Of a stretch of DNA of 64,000 nucleotides, positions 21,791-35,828 are shown one piece after another (within the stretch, counting starts at the first letter, position 1; each line of letters opens with the position of its first letter). This DNA comes from Cyprinodon diabolis (taxonomy: Eukaryota > Chordata > Actinopteri > Cyprinodontiformes > Cyprinodontidae). The stretch is from positions 30,450,837-30,514,836 of the forward strand of contig CM060069.1 in NCBI GenBank assembly GCA_030533445.1, read 5' to 3'. The notes beneath the pieces were generated by a model. That model was not told the DNA's origin. It saw only the letters and a list, made by a program, of their open reading frames with translations, and did not search any database. A program made the translations under genes and the position numbers.

Positions 21791-23630
21791 ACTACGAGTA
21801 CAATTATATGTATATATTTATATACCGTATGTATATATATGTTTTTCTGGTTTTGATTTTTTGTTTATTAAAAGAAGACCTTTCCTTTATCTGATAAATT
21901 CTCACACAAACTGTTTTTACTTTAATTAATTAACTAAAATGAAAAAAAAAAAAAAGTTGCTTTCTTATTTTTTGTTTTGGCCTATCAGCTCATTTTGACA
22001 AATTTTGCAGGATTCACAGGAACCAGTACTTATTAAGTTCACAAAGAAATCTTATCATTTTAAGTGATAGATTTTAAATGTGTGATGAGACACTAAATGC
22101 CGAAACGTAACTCTGAAATTCAATATAATTCTATAAAACCTCAATTTCAATGTGTCTAAATGGATTGTTTTCACATTGAAACCCTGGAAATTGCAAACAG
22201 AAGGTCTTCCACAGGCCGAGATCCTCGCTGTAAGGTAGGGCTAAAAAGAAAATCTAAATTACGTTTCAGTCAATGCCTCGGTTTTTGGGTCACGCCTCAG
22301 CAGCAAAAAGCAAATGCCAAGTGCAGGGTTTCTTTCCACTTCTTTTAAATAACACTCTCAGAAAGGGACTAAAAAGAAGAAATCACCTTTACGGGTGATT
22401 GGAGGCTATATATATATATCAAGGCAGAATTAGTGAACTCATAACTTCACTGTGGAATTGAAAACATTTCCTTAACGTCCCAGAACCCAAATGTCAAACT
22501 GTTTTCTTTTACGTCTGAACCTATAGCTGTGATAGTTGTTATGAAAAGCTAACAGAATGAATCGTAAGTCTAACAAACAGCTAACATAAATGAGATTTGA
22601 AATAATCTGTAATAAAACATGTAAACTGTATAGGAATGAAGAATGCCTTTTCTGCAATAAACCATTCTTTGGTATTTTCAGTATCATAAATCTGTAAAAC
22701 ATCTCTGCATCTCTTTAATCCTCATACGTCTGGACAAACAAAGAGTTCAGAATCAGTGCAAGTACACACATGCCCACCGACAGGGGGTGACACCTTGGGT
22801 ATGTTTTTTTTTTATGTTTAGAGAGAAATACAGTTTTATATTTGAGTTACATAAAATCTTGTCCTAATATTAGTTTGCTTAAAATATCCACTGCATTACG
22901 CACTGGCTTGCACAAACAGCTTTGGGGTAGGTGCTCAGGTTGGAAAAAGGGCACCTTATACTTCACATGGAGCCGCCAACAGCCAAACACCATCTGATGG
23001 TGTTAAGCTTATTTTAAGCTTAAAAACCTTCATTCCACTGACAGATCACCTTATTTCCCTGCTCAGATTGGGGGCGAATACAGCTATTTTTTGCTGTCCA
23101 AGATATCCATCAATAAACTCTGAGATCGAATAAGCAACTTCATCTACATGCCCCCTTTTTAACTGAATGGAAATCTTACTAAAGTTTTTTTTTTATGAAC
23201 TGTGACTTTTTGTCCTTATTTCTGCTTTTAAATTAAATGTTAAACAGAAAAGACGTAGCTTATGTCCTGTAGTTTTCATCAAAAGAAGACATGAGTTAAT
23301 TGACATCATCAGGGGGTCCCTAACAGGAAACATAGCAAATCAATAGTTACATCTGTGACATGCTTTGAATTAAATTGTATTCTAATTTAATCAAAGAGTA
23401 GCATTTTAAATCCTTTATGGGTGCCTGGTAGAGGTCATTGAAGATGATCTATGAAATAACTGGTTAGTGAAGGAGTTAAGTATGCATGTTTAGTTAGTTC
23501 ATCCGGGCAAGGCTCTATTGAGGTGGTGCTACATGTATTGTGGAGCAAAATTTAAAAAAAAAATCTACTCTTGGTTTGGCAGGCTTTTAAATTCATAAAT
23601 TGGGCAAAATAAAGAACAACATCAATTATC
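21791..23630. other. Intergenic, no gene seen
   Basis: AT-rich. A short perfect inverted repeat lies near 22383-22402 (AATCACCTTTACGGGTGATT). I see nothing else of note. Confidence 0.55.
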
Positions 23631-23989
23631 TGACACGCTTGTCCCGATTGGGGTGGTGAGGGGTGCTGCTGCCTATCTCCAGCTGTCTACGGACAAAAAG
23701 GCAGGGTGCACCCTGGACAGGTCGCCAGTCCACCGCAGGACAACACAGAGACAAACAGGATAAACAACCATTCACGCACGCACTCGCACCTAAGGGCAAT
23801 TTAGAGAAGCCAATTAACCCACAAGTCATGTTTTTGGACTGTGGGAGGAAGCCAGAGTACCCAGAGAGAACCCACGCATGCTCAGGGAGAACATGCAAGC
23901 ACCATGCAGAAGACCCTGGGCCAGGAATCGAACCCAGAACCTTCTTGCTGTAAGGCAGCAGTGCTACCCACTGTACCACTGAACAGCCC
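23631..23989 (-). repeat. Full-length DANA/Mermaid-type tRNA SINE
   Basis: On the minus strand the head reads GCTGTTCAGTGGTACAGTGG followed by GTAGC (box A) and, further on, GGTTCGATTCC (a perfect box B). The body then has CTCCCACAGTCCAAAAACAT and GTGGACTGGCGACCTGTCC. The end near 23631 carries the GGACAAGCGTGTCAGATAAT tail. This is the most complete SINE in the window and serves as reference for the fragments. It is Pol III-type and non-coding. Confidence 0.85.
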
Positions 23990-24099
23990 CAAACAAAAAA
24001 CAGGAGGTCAGTTTTTTGTCCTGAGGGGAAAGGGCAAGTGCTACAGCACCACCTAGTGTCTATCTGTGCACAACTCTTGCATTACCTATTGGGGGAGTA

Positions 24100-24730
24100 C
24101 CTTTAAACACGGTTGTACACTGAGCGATTTTCGGGGCGATTTTCCAGTCGTGTCAGAATCTTTCAATCGGACCGACTTTCAGCCCGATCGTGCGTCGTGA
24201 GTCATGCAGTGTACAGGCGGCAACGAGGGGCGATCAACCCCTCACGACCACCTCCTGATCAGGAATTGTGAGGAATCGACCATCGTGGGCAAATCGCAAA
24301 GTGGGCAAACAAGGATTCTTCTGTAAACACAGCAGAATGGCAGGGATGCAATGAGTGAAATGCAGTTCTGTCTGTAAAATGTACAGACCCTAGAAGCCAC
24401 GTTTACTCAGCCATGTCTTTTTTCCAAATACGTCGTCGCCTTTTTTTTTTAGGGCTCTCAGCACAAACTTGCACACATTGCCAAGGCAGCACATTTCACT
24501 ATAGAGAGCTCCATATTCCCCTTCTATTTGTTTGGCTTCTGGATAGACGAATCAGAGCAGCTCCATCTCACTGCAGAGCTGAGTCCGACGTGGTTTTTAG
24601 TCGTACAGTGTGAGCAGGTAGATCGCATAAGAGCGTCGGGCCAAACATAAATTGTGAGCTGTGAACTCACAATGTACGACGAAACCGCAGCTGCGTGCAA
24701 CGATTGAAAAAAATCGCGCGGCTTAACTGC
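24100..24730. repeat. Diverged non-autonomous DNA transposon (MITE-like)
   Basis: The stretch is unusually CpG-rich for its surroundings and repeats the word 'cgatttt' and its complement. One end begins near GTACACTGAGCGATTTTCGG and the other near AAAAAATCGCGCGGC. An internal inverted repeat, TGTGAG...CTCACA, is at about 24651-24672. No clean terminal repeat or target duplication was found, so the superfamily is open. Confidence 0.4.
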
Positions 24731-24779
24731 CAATGTTTTAAAACTATAATACAGCTGACGCGACATTGTAAAAGTTTAT

Positions 24780-27700
24780 CAAGCTGCTACACATAAAGGT
24801 CTGAACCCACCAGCTGCGGATGACTTTTTAATCCGATTTCTTTCCATGTCACACTGACTGCATATAGTGAGGCTCTGACTAGGCAGGGTGAGCAGATCAG
24901 TGCCAATTTTATTTCACTTCTGTCTCTGAGTCACATAAATTAAAACAATTTCCCACTTTTGATTTTGACAGATTATGAAAGTTACTATTAAATTGTACCT
25001 TGAAGTCTGGCACTTCACTTTTTTAATTGGATTATCAGAGTAAAGTTGTTTTTGTTGGTAGGCTACGTCAATAAGGATCAGGGAAGCAAATCATAGATAC
25101 AATTATGTTTGTGTTTGGAAGGCAGTATTCCTAAGCTCTAAGCAATCATAATCATCACTTGAAAAGGCAACCAGTTTAAAAATGTTTCATATCTGATTAA
25201 TTGTATCCCATTAAATCATATACACATATGGTACTGTTTTTGACAATGATAATACATGTATGGTTAGAGGGACTCTCTTTGATTTGTTTATAGATGCTGA
25301 AAATTGTCACACCTTTAGTTTTTGAAATAGGATCAAACCACCTGGAAGTTTTGTGATCAGATCTTAAAAAACCCAAAAACGAACAAAAAATTAATATGTG
25401 ACAACTGGGATTCTAATGGGGGACAATGTGGGACAGATGAAGCTTTTTCAGTTGTGCGTACTCTTGTGACTCACTTTTACAGTTGTTGCTTTGCTGTGCA
25501 GACCCCTCATATTAAATTGAAAAAATTAATTCCGCAAACTTTCATTGGCCTCACCATTACACAGTTTCCATTGTGACTGCATTTTTTTTCTTTAAGGCAA
25601 GGGAAGGCACATTTATTTGTATAGCACAATTCAGTAAAAAGACAACGCAAAGTGCTTTACATGATTAAAATATAGGAAAATAAAACAGAATCAAACCAAG
25701 TAGGAAAAAAAAAGAAAATAAATAAATAAAATAAAAAAATACCGACTCCAACAATGACGTCTTTACCAACTTCTGTCAACCCTGTTGACTTTATAGGTCC
25801 CGGACCTTTTTATTTCAAATACAACGTTGTTTTTTCAAACCACAAGATCTGACCTTGACACGATATGATACCACAAGATCCCTGATCTTGACACAGTGTA
25901 ACAGCCAAAAATGCAGAAACAAAAAAGAATATTAAAAACAGTTGGACTAAAGAAAATAAAAAGTTGAACTAATAATGTTTTAGTTGAACTGTTTCACTAG
26001 AACAGTCAAAGGCAATCCTAAACAAATGTGTTTTTAAGCATATTTTGTATCAAAATCCTTTACCTGTTTGGTGGAGGCATCGTGCGCAGGTTGGTCATGC
26101 CGTGGTGCACTGGTGCAGCTCTGTCACAACTGCAGCTCTGCTTTCTTTGCAATTAGAAAAAACGCCTGTAAGTATTTTTCTAATGTGACCCAGTCAAATG
26201 CAGGACATTATTTTGGTGTATGGGACAGCAGGACAAAGGTGAAAAAAGCAGTATTGTCCCACACAAATCAGGACAACCGGTCAAATCTGGCTTGTTGCTT
26301 TGGGCAGCATTTAGAAGAAGAAAATGACCCCTTTCCTCCGACTTCAAACAAACAAAAAAAAATGAAGCAATGCTGAATTTGATACATGAGGTATCAATTT
26401 GAGTGTGAAATGCAAAGAAATCCATAGATAACGGCTAAAGTTCCTATCAGGTCTAACCTGATCTGATCCCACATTTAAAAATACTGCTGTGTTTCAACTT
26501 TGAGCTCATGCACTGTTAAGTGTGTCATTATTCCCAGCACAGGATAAATGAAACAAAGCAATATTACTTAGTGTTAATGTTCATAATGCAATTTTTTGAA
26601 GCATTAATTTAATGTGGGCCTCAGTGAAAACCTCTGCATGGATTTCTGTTTAATTGTTCACCTGCTTAAACAAACTCTGGTTGTTTAGCGTTTACAAGTA
26701 CCGCTAGGGGAGTTATATACCTTTTATAGCATGTAATGATTTAAGTATCTAAATGATAATTGTATCTATCTTATAAAAAAGGGGAATTAATCCAGTCCAG
26801 TTACACTAGATAATTAATTGTGTTTCAGAGAAACATTTATCCAAAAATACTACATCTTTTGAATATTGTTTAAAGAATTATATACAGATATTACTTTTTG
26901 TCCCCACATTCTTTAAATGTATGATCTGTTTACAAAGTCAAGTATTTATCATGTAACCTACTTATTTGTTTTAAAGCACTTGCATGTTTTAGGAAATTTT
27001 TTTTGGCAAAGAAGGTTGAGAGAGAGGACCTGACTGACTGGCCAACCTAATTAACACAACACTATCCAATTAGTCAAACAGCACTGAGGCACAGTGAAAG
27101 CAGGACATATATGTCAGTCTCTTGTTATCCTTGCTGAAAGAGATAGTCTCTCTGCATACGGATGGCTGTTGAGATTTGGGGGTCTTAGGAATAAATCCCC
27201 AACAAAGAGTGGAGGGTGGTTTTCTTTGGGGAGAGGAGCAGCTGTAGTTCAGGTTGTCCATTCAACGCTCCATCTGTCCTCATGCACACTTCAAAGCAGG
27301 ACCCCTGAAGCTGACACAGGTGCTGAATAGCTCATTTTTCTGTGAAGGTTTTAAAAAGAGCAACCTTAAAGTTGTTGGAGATTGTTTCAGGTAAACAGCT
27401 TATGAGGTGCTTGTATAAATAGACTGAGTCCCTATCATGCTCTGATAGTATCCCCTAAACTTTAATCACTATGGGTATGTTAATTTATTAAAATGGGCCT
27501 CTGGCAGGGCCACAGGATCCTTTCTTTAATCGGAAACGGCACCTGAAGGCCCACGGCTCCTATTATCACTGGCAGGGTTCCTGTAGGTTGGGTAGAGCCA
27601 ATCGATCAGTCTGAAGGGAAGGCAAACAGAGGCTGAAATATTTGCTGCTGGAGCAATTTCCTGCAAAAGCTGGAAAGTGTTTTGTGTTGGCGTGTTAGGA

Positions 27701-29715
27701 TGTAGCAGTCTGTTTACTGTGGAGATGCAACACGCAGAGAAAGAATTTCCTTTATCCATAGGGGAGCTTTCAATTACATTTATTCCACAGTTATAAGAAG
27801 AAAACAAACATCAACTTAGCAGAAAATGCTTTGCTCTCACATTAATATAGTTTTGCTAAATGTATCTATTGGTGCTGAATATATATAACTAATTTTACCT
27901 ACTAATAATTTTGCACTATTGTGTTAGGTTAACCTATATATTCTTGAAGTTTATTATTTCTCCAGTCTAAATACTTTGGACAGCTCAAATCTCCATAAAG
28001 GCCTCTCCCCCGTTTTCTACTGGGTTGTGCTGCCCCCTGCTGGTTATATCATAAATGTTTGCACATATCTACAGCAATCCCTTATTGTCTCTAGCATTTA
28101 AAACTAAAAGTCTACCATTCACCAACTGTTTGTCAAAGATTTGATTTAAAAAAAAAAAGATTTAAAATCAAGATTTCATTAAAAAAAATAAAAATATATA
28201 TATATATATATATATATACATTTTAGATATAACTATAAAGACAGACCTCCCCATCAAGCTTTAGTTTATTATTTAAACTATTTAAAAACAAAATCAGTGT
28301 CAAAATTAGATTAATTAAAAAATGAATATTAAAAAAGTCTAACGTCATGGAAGCACTTTTATAAAAATATAATGTAAATGTAATTGTTTAGCTACTGATT
28401 TGTGTTTTTTACATTATGGTGACTCAGTTCCTTATTAATAAATCCTGATTTGGCATAAGTCTTTAAACACAGTTCCCTGTTGTTGTTGTTTTTTTTTTTT
28501 TTTATCTCTGTTATAATTGTATTATTTCATTTGCCAGAAAAAATATCACAATTTATTATATGGCAAAAGGGTTCCCATTCTTATGCCTTTACCTGATATT
28601 GATAAGCAGTGAGACTCCTTTTTATATCAGAAAATGTTTTCCTGTTCTAAAACTATTTTAAAAACATCATTTTAGGAACTGACTCAAAACCTTAAACTTG
28701 AAGTTTAGCTAGCAAAGGTTTCTTGATATTCATTGATCTTCTATTTTTACCCATCCTAATGTGGCTTAGCTGAGGCTGTTCTTGGAGTTCTTGTCTCATA
28801 GTATAAAGTCCTGGGTTCAAATAGGTTCCCTCTGGGTTCTCTGAATCCCTGCAATCAAACATAAATCCCTGGTAGAGCATTTGAAATTATTATTGACTCT
28901 TAGAAATGGTGTTTGCATGAAATGCTATGTTCCTATACCCAACTGTGCATTATGCCCTGACCAGGATGTCACTTTTTTATCAAAGGAGATAAACACCAGC
29001 CATGTCATAACTTAAAAAAGGAACAACTGGGAAGAGTCAAAGGATGTTAGTCAGATGTATATAATACAGGACTATAGAATGTTAAAGCAATTCTCAGTTA
29101 ACGTTTCGTCTTTATTTTTGTTACTAAATCTCAAGACAGTTGGAAAACAGTTTTAGTTGACTACTTTAAAAAGCTCATCAGGAAGATGCTAAGAGTGTCC
29201 AAAGCAGCAATCAGAACTAAGGAGACTAGTTTAATACATCTGAAATACAAAAGAGTTTTAAGGTATTTGACTATTGTGTTTGTCTCATTTTGCCCCATAA
29301 TTGTATCTATTTTGTCTTTATAGTTTTTGCTGGCTTTATTTATATAGGCCTATGCATCTGCAATGCTGAAAACAATAAAAATAAGGTCATTGAATGAAAA
29401 AGGTTTGTGCCAACTTTGTATTATCAAATATTAAATGCAGGTCAACAAAGCTAATTATCCTGAGAAATGTGGGACTGAGGCTGCAGACGTGTCCTTTGTG
29501 CTGGCTGCTGTACCTCAGTAGAAAAAAATACAGTATAGTAGAAATATAGCAGAAATTTTAACAAAACTGGTGTTTTAGAAAAAAGGGAGAAATGATAATA
29601 ATGATTTAAATCCCCTGTCAAAACTCCAACTCCTGAGTAGAAATTATAAATATGATATAATAAAAACAGTCTGAAACTGTATTACAAATTATTGCTTATG
29701 TATCCATTGCATATG
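24780..29715. other. Intergenic, repeat fragments only
   Basis: No gene is recognised. Positions about 25590-25700 match a widespread fish relic (TTTATTTGTATAGCACAATT then AAAGTGCTTTACAT). A (TA)n run lies near 28196-28218. The remainder is AT-rich without motifs. Confidence 0.55.
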
Positions 29716-29905
29716 GCAGGTCACACTAACCCTGGTTCTGCTGGAGGTTTCTTCCTGTAAAAGGGAGTTTTCCTCTCCACTATCGCTACAAGCATGCTTA
29801 GTGTGAGGGATTCAACTGGTTTTCCTTAGATAGAAAACTTTTAATCAATTTGACTGTATGATCTGGTTAACAGTAAAGTGCCTTAAGATGACATGTGTTT
29901 TAGTT
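29716..29905 (+). repeat. Fish retroposon 3'-end relic
   Basis: Landmarks are GGTTCTGCTGGAGGTTTCTT, AAAGGGAGTTTTCCTCTCCA and AAAGTGCCTTAAGATGACAT, which together form a common teleost retroposon tail. A related tail (AAAGTGCCTTGAGATGACAT) is at 37385-37440. Confidence 0.65.
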
Positions 29906-30608
29906 TGAAACTCCCATCAGTCACAGCTCCTTAGACAAGGACAATTGATTATGTTATAAAAATAGAATAGAAATGGGACAAATAAAGCAGCAAACACTGA
30001 ATCCCCATGTCCTGTTTACACTTGTGTTAGCATTGTACCAACAATAGCTCATTCAGGAGAAAAGTAGCCAATGGGAATTATACCTACCACCATAAATATG
30101 CTAAAAACTCAGTAATTTTTTAAGATTCAATGATGTTTATTCACAGAATACTAATTTAATGCACAAACACAGGAAAAAAAGGTTTTGAACTTACTAAAAC
30201 TTTAAAATGCATGTTCCCAGCAGGTGGCAGCAGTTAAGGCTTTAGGTAAAATACCTTTGCTGTTCAGAAGCTAATATTCCCTAAAACAGTCTGAGTGGAA
30301 GAACAGAATGTTCTGGGAACAGCTAAGATACTGGAAGAAACTTCAAGCTCCCATGGCTCTGGTAGAGAACCTGAACATGAGATGAAGGAACCATCTACCC
30401 CGCCCGGGAGTAGGAGGGGTGGGTGAGAGAGCAGTGGTATTTATATAGAGCATATTAGCTCTATATATTCAGCATATTCAGCTTCAACAGCAGGCTTATG
30501 ATAGGATTTCTCTCTTGTTTTAACTTTGTTAGGCATCCAAGCCATAGCCTTAACATTGCACCTCCCAACTAACATGTAACATGCTACAACCACAGTATTT
30601 CCTGAAGG

Positions 30609-31712
30609 GATGGCGCTAGATCCGGGGCCAGGGGTGGCCATGGCCACCCTTAGCCAATCATTGGCCACACCTGTGGCCACCCCTACCATATTTTCCTCTA
30701 ATACAGAGGGTGGCAGCAGTAATACTCTACATTTTTCATATATTAAAACCTACTTGACAACAGAAACACTGTGAGTAATTATGCACATAAATATACAATC
30801 ATTAAAGATGATAGATACAGAATTCATTCTATTTCCAGAACTAAATTTTGAATTATTTGGGGTAAAGATAAAATGACGTACCTCTGCAAGTCATCTAGGA
30901 GTCTTGAGTGAAATCATAAACAATTACTTTAATAATAACTTCAAAATTCATTAAATGTGGATATTAGTAGATTTAAATATAATGTTGTGGCCCAGCTTTG
31001 ACGAGACATAAAAGGGAAATCCACAAAGGCCACAGATGCACCATGGACTTATTTTACGCAGACAAAAAGAAAAAATGTTGCAGGTAAACTCCTTTAGTTT
31101 TCTCAGTTTATTTTTTCCTCAGGCAAGCAAACAAAAAAAAGACGAACATTTCCTCCATGTTTCTCTTGCGCTGGTAAAACATGCTGGTCCTACCATTGAC
31201 TGTCTATTTATAAGAAAAATAATTCACCTAAATGAATCATAACTAACCAAAAACAAAGGAACATGACTAAATAACCATAAAAAAATAATCTCCTAACAGA
31301 TATCAAACAATAAAGTCAAATAAACTTAGCTAGATTATGCACAAAAACAAGACATTTTTAATTATTAACAAAAAATAATTGGCTCCTATATATAATTTTT
31401 TGCAGAATGATTATTGATAAAAGTAGGTAATGACAATGTAAAATATGTTCACCCCAGAATTCGAACCTGAAAGAATTTTGTCCACTATACCTATTATTTA
31501 CACAGCATAGATGTTTAAATGTATGTGTCTACTTGTTACCAAAGACTGCAGGAAAGTATAGTTTGTCTTTATTTAGAAAATATGGATGTTGTGCTCGTTC
31601 CTGTTAAAACAGTGTAGATTGACCCTGAGGTTCTGGTGCCTTTCGGCCACCCCTCAATGTACATTGGTTATTGACTGGCCTCCCCTATTAGGATTGTCAG
31701 GCTACGCCTCTG
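30609..31712. repeat. Dispersed DNA-transposon-like repeat, copy 1
   Basis: The unit starts near GGCGCTAGATCCGGGGCCAG and ends near CAGGCTACGCCTCTGA, so the outer bases are partly inverted (AGAGGCGTAGC against GGCGCTAG). Internal landmarks such as TTAGCCAATCATTGGCCAC and AAGTCATCTAGGAGTCTT recur in copy 2 at about 57850-58470. The ends resemble hAT-type elements, which is an inference. It is non-coding. Confidence 0.6.
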
Positions 31713-34700
31713 ATTGCTTGTGAAAAAATAACTGCAGCAGCAGTTATTTGAATGTCTAAACTAATCTGAATGTCTGAACTATTTGTTTCTTTATGCGTAC
31801 TCCTTCTGATTTAATATTGTTAGCAGAGGCCAAGGTGGTTGCGTAGTTGCAGAGGTTTACATGCCACAGGCTGGAACAGAGCAAATTCCTCCTTTAAGCC
31901 TAAGTTTGATTCAGGCAGAGGAGGAATGTTCCAACTTGTCTTTTCTCGATGCAAAACGTTATTTCAAAGGCAGCAAGTCCGTCTCTAAATCGTTCAAAAA
32001 TTCTTTTAAATCTAAAGAATGTAGTTTCCACACAAGAAGCATCACAATGTATCATATTACTAGATTGCTAAAATTGAAACTTGTTCTACACTTTTTCTTC
32101 TTTAAAAAGTGGAAATATTTTCATAGAAAGATTATTTTGATAATATATTGAAATTTGCAAAAATTTGTAGGTTAATTAATCTGTTAAATTTGCTGCCATA
32201 CCAACAGATAATGGATGCAGGACTATAAGCCATAAGATTTTAAATTATTTTATATGAATCAGTAGCTATTTCTTCTATGAAAAAGATGAACCAATTACTG
32301 GCTTCAGAAGTAAGTATTTTCCTTTTTATGCAGAATTATCTCTTTATAGGGTTATCCCACTTTTATCCCATTCTTTTGATATACAAAAACTAAAGTTTCC
32401 TCCATCTATTGTATGAAAATCCTGCTGCTTTCGGTGTTTGGAGATTGATCTTCTCTCTGAACAGATCATAATCTAGACTTTCACTGGGCTATTCTGGTCA
32501 TTTTCATTTTAAAGTCTATATTTTCTAATGAGCAGCTACTGGTGTTATAGGAATGAGAAAATTAATTGGAAACAATAGTATATTAGACTGGCATGTTATG
32601 TAAAATCACAATATAGAGACAGTGAAATGATTTTCTCAACTAATCCACATTTCCTGTTGCTGTTTCATTAGATCTAGAACAATGTTTAAATAGCTTCTTA
32701 TAAATGATTTCCATGGATGATCAGATGCATACAAACCTAACATCACCAAAATGTGCCACCTCTGGACTTTAGAGCAGAAGAGATGTGTTCTCTGGATAGC
32801 AGGATCGTGTTTTTTTAATTTGCAATCATATGGACATCTGTTGACTTAGCAGCTGCTAAGAGAGCATCACTAGCCTGACTGGGACGGGACTTGTCTTTCA
32901 GAGTTCAGCGTGGCCACTTTGTTCAAGCGAAGCAAGTTTTGGAAGTTTTGGAGAATTTCATGCTTTCAATTATCTGAATATAGTTTGGTGTTGTTCTGTT
33001 GCAACATGAAGGAGCAGATTTACTGTGGAGGAACCTGACTGACCTGCACACGGTCCTGACCTAAACCTAGAGGAGCACATCTGGGATAAATTAGAGATTA
33101 GTGGCGACTCCAAGTTAGGTCTTCTGGTTCAACATCTTTGCCAGACCTATTAAAAGATGTCCTGGAAGAGAGGGTACACCCTCCCATAAACACTAGGCAT
33201 GCCTAAAAAATATAGAAATCTTCAAAGAGAAGTTGAGGTTGTTATAGATGTGTAAATTGGATCAGATCCAAAACAGCAGGAATTTGATGTTGTATCAAGA
33301 TTTAAATATTATCAGTCTGTGTGTGTGTTAGGGCCATCGTTTTAACATTTAATGACCAGCCTGCTTAGAATAATCACTACAAGATACCTAAAGCTTAAGG
33401 TGAGGCCATATTTATCATAATATTTGTTTTTCTTTATTATACCTCCACCTTTCTCTCCTTCCTCCTGTCACTCATCCTTGTGAACTGGCTTTCAAGGAGA
33501 AGAGAGGCCACCCCCTTCTCCCCCCAACCCCCCCCTTAAAAAGATATCTTAAACTTAAAAAGACATCATGGTTCAGACATGGGGGGATGGATGCAACGAG
33601 ACCATTTGGCAGGATAAGAGAAGAACCATTGTCAATGCCAGACCTAAAACTTCAGTAACCTCTGTGATTTCACATCTTGTTCCTAATACACATTTGGAAG
33701 CAGTGGGGGTGGGGGTGCTTCTTATTTGCCAGAGTTCTGATTACGGTTTGCAAGAGTATTTAGATGCCTTGAGCTTTTCCCTCTTTTCCACAGTACAACC
33801 AAACTCTTAAATATTTGCTGACGATGGAAAGAAAATGAAAGAGTTTCTTTATATATTTTTACAAATAACATTTGAAAAGTGTGGCCTGCATTTCCTTTAA
33901 GCCAACTTCACTTAATAATTTGTAGAACAATCATTTGCTGCAATAAGATCTGCAGGCCTTTTGGGGTGCAAAACTGCACTGTTAATGAAAGCTCTCTGTT
34001 TACACCTTGAAACTTTCTCTCTCCGGTTGTTTTCCTGAGAAGAGATACGTAACTCGAGACAAACTCTTTAAATCACACTCCAAAAATAACCATGAGACAT
34101 GACAACAGATTTTGATAGAAATTGTAATCTTATCCAGACCAGAGAAGTTTGGGGTTACAGAAGGCAGCCTTTACTGCCTTTGCTCCCATCTCGTGAAGTG
34201 GCCACGGTTCACAGTTAAAGAAGCATTTTATACAACTACATCGTTACATCATAGACATAGAGCTAAGATTCAAACCTCCAATTTGTTTGTCTTCCTCTGA
34301 TTCTCTTCCAGAGATATCAAGAGAGCTGCCTGTTTTGCTTCTTTTTTTTTATAAACTAAACCAGCTTTAAACTTTTCATCTTTATGACTACTCAATTTAT
34401 TGATGTCCTTTATACTGTTTGTACAACAAGGGTCTCAAAGAAACCTCCATGTCAATAGCTGTATCTATAATCACAATTAATGACAAACACGTCCAATTGG
34501 TTTACATGGTTTATTAGGTGACTTCTGAGAGCAGTTTGTTTTGATTTTGTTTAAGGGTATCATAAAAAAGGGACTAGATACTTATACACAATACACATTT
34601 TAATGCCACAAATGTAGAAAACTATATATAATTTTGTTTAATTTAATTTATATGTGTTTTCAAATGATGGTCCATTAAATCTATTCTTGTAAAATACCGT

Positions 34701-35676
34701 AATGTTAGTTGCTGCAACATAAATTCTTAACAAACTGCATAAGTCCATTCAGAAGTTGTCTGCCTTAAAAGAAAAAAATGGGAAATCTTTAATATAGCCT
34801 ATTAATTTACCACTTAAAAATGTAATATTTTAGCATCTCCTTGTCTGTTCATTTTGAAAGATATGCAAACTATTTTATCAAAAAAATTGTCACATATAAA
34901 AATCTAATCAAGAGATTAAGTTAATTCTTGCAGCAGGTAATGTTTCCACCAGGTGGGTTAGACCACACCTCTTTAGTAATGACCAATCATCTTCAAGCTT
35001 CAGCAGACCTCTCCAGGATAGGGATCCCTGAAGGACCCTGCTTGTTTTCAAATATCTGAAAGCAGTGATTTTCCTTTTGTTTGCTTTGTGAGGATAGCAG
35101 CACCACATAGTAGCATGCCAAATATCTCTGGTAAGATGGATTTTTTTGTTGTTGAAAGAATGAGAATAATTTTAACCATTTACTCTATCAATAAATGTCA
35201 ATGCAGTCATGAAAAAAAAATTACAACCATGTAATAAACTTTAAGATCCATAAGGGTAGTCTTATCATTTTAACTTTTAATGTATTTCCATTATTATGAT
35301 CTGGAACTAAAGAGTTATTCATGTGAAATATATTTTGTTGTAAAATGTTGCTCCTGTTTTGGTGTTCTACCACAAATTGTGCCTTATTGCGCACAATCTG
35401 GCATATTCTGTTTTGTTTATCTAACCTGATACAGACTTTGTCATGGCATATGGAATTTTAGGCTGTTTTCTTTTTTTTTTGAGTAAATGAAAAAGTGCAA
35501 CAAAAAAGTGTTTGGAAAAGTTTCTGATTACAACTTTGCACAAAACTCCTCATTGCATTTTCTGCACTGCAGTTGAAATAAATGTGTAATTCAGACAACA
35601 AATCAAGCTGTTTGTGCATTTATATTTCTACTTTTTTTGTCAATGTTTCTCATTTATATTTAATTCCAATTTTCCA
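31713..35676. other. Sequence upstream of the T-box gene, no exon recognised
   Basis: This AT-rich stretch may hold promoter or first-exon sequence of the T-box gene, but no exon with a supported reading frame could be picked out. Open frames at 31861-32151 and 33568-33810 lack domains and conserved context. Confidence 0.45.
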
Positions 35677-35700
35677 GCAGACCAAAGATTAAATCCTAGC

Positions 35701-35828
35701 ATGCCTCAGTGTTCATCAGCTGCTAATTCTTACCAGCAAGGCTGCGTCCGGATGACCCTGCAGAACTCAGAGCTATGGAAATCCTTTCACACCATTGGAA
35801 CAGAGATGATAATAACAAAACACGGAAG
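35701..35828 (+). CDS. tbx16/tbx16l: T-box gene exon A (N-terminus, start of T-box)
   Basis: Encodes [20 protein letters not shown] onward to ITKHG and two bases of the next Arg. The donor GT is at 35829-35830. A possible acceptor CAG at 35675-35677 (or 35678-35680) lies just upstream, so this may not be the first exon. Confidence 0.85.

Noticed and set aside
23900..23989. tRNA gene with perfect box B
   Set aside because: The head continues into a SINE body and lacks a cloverleaf and terminator. It is a SINE promoter.
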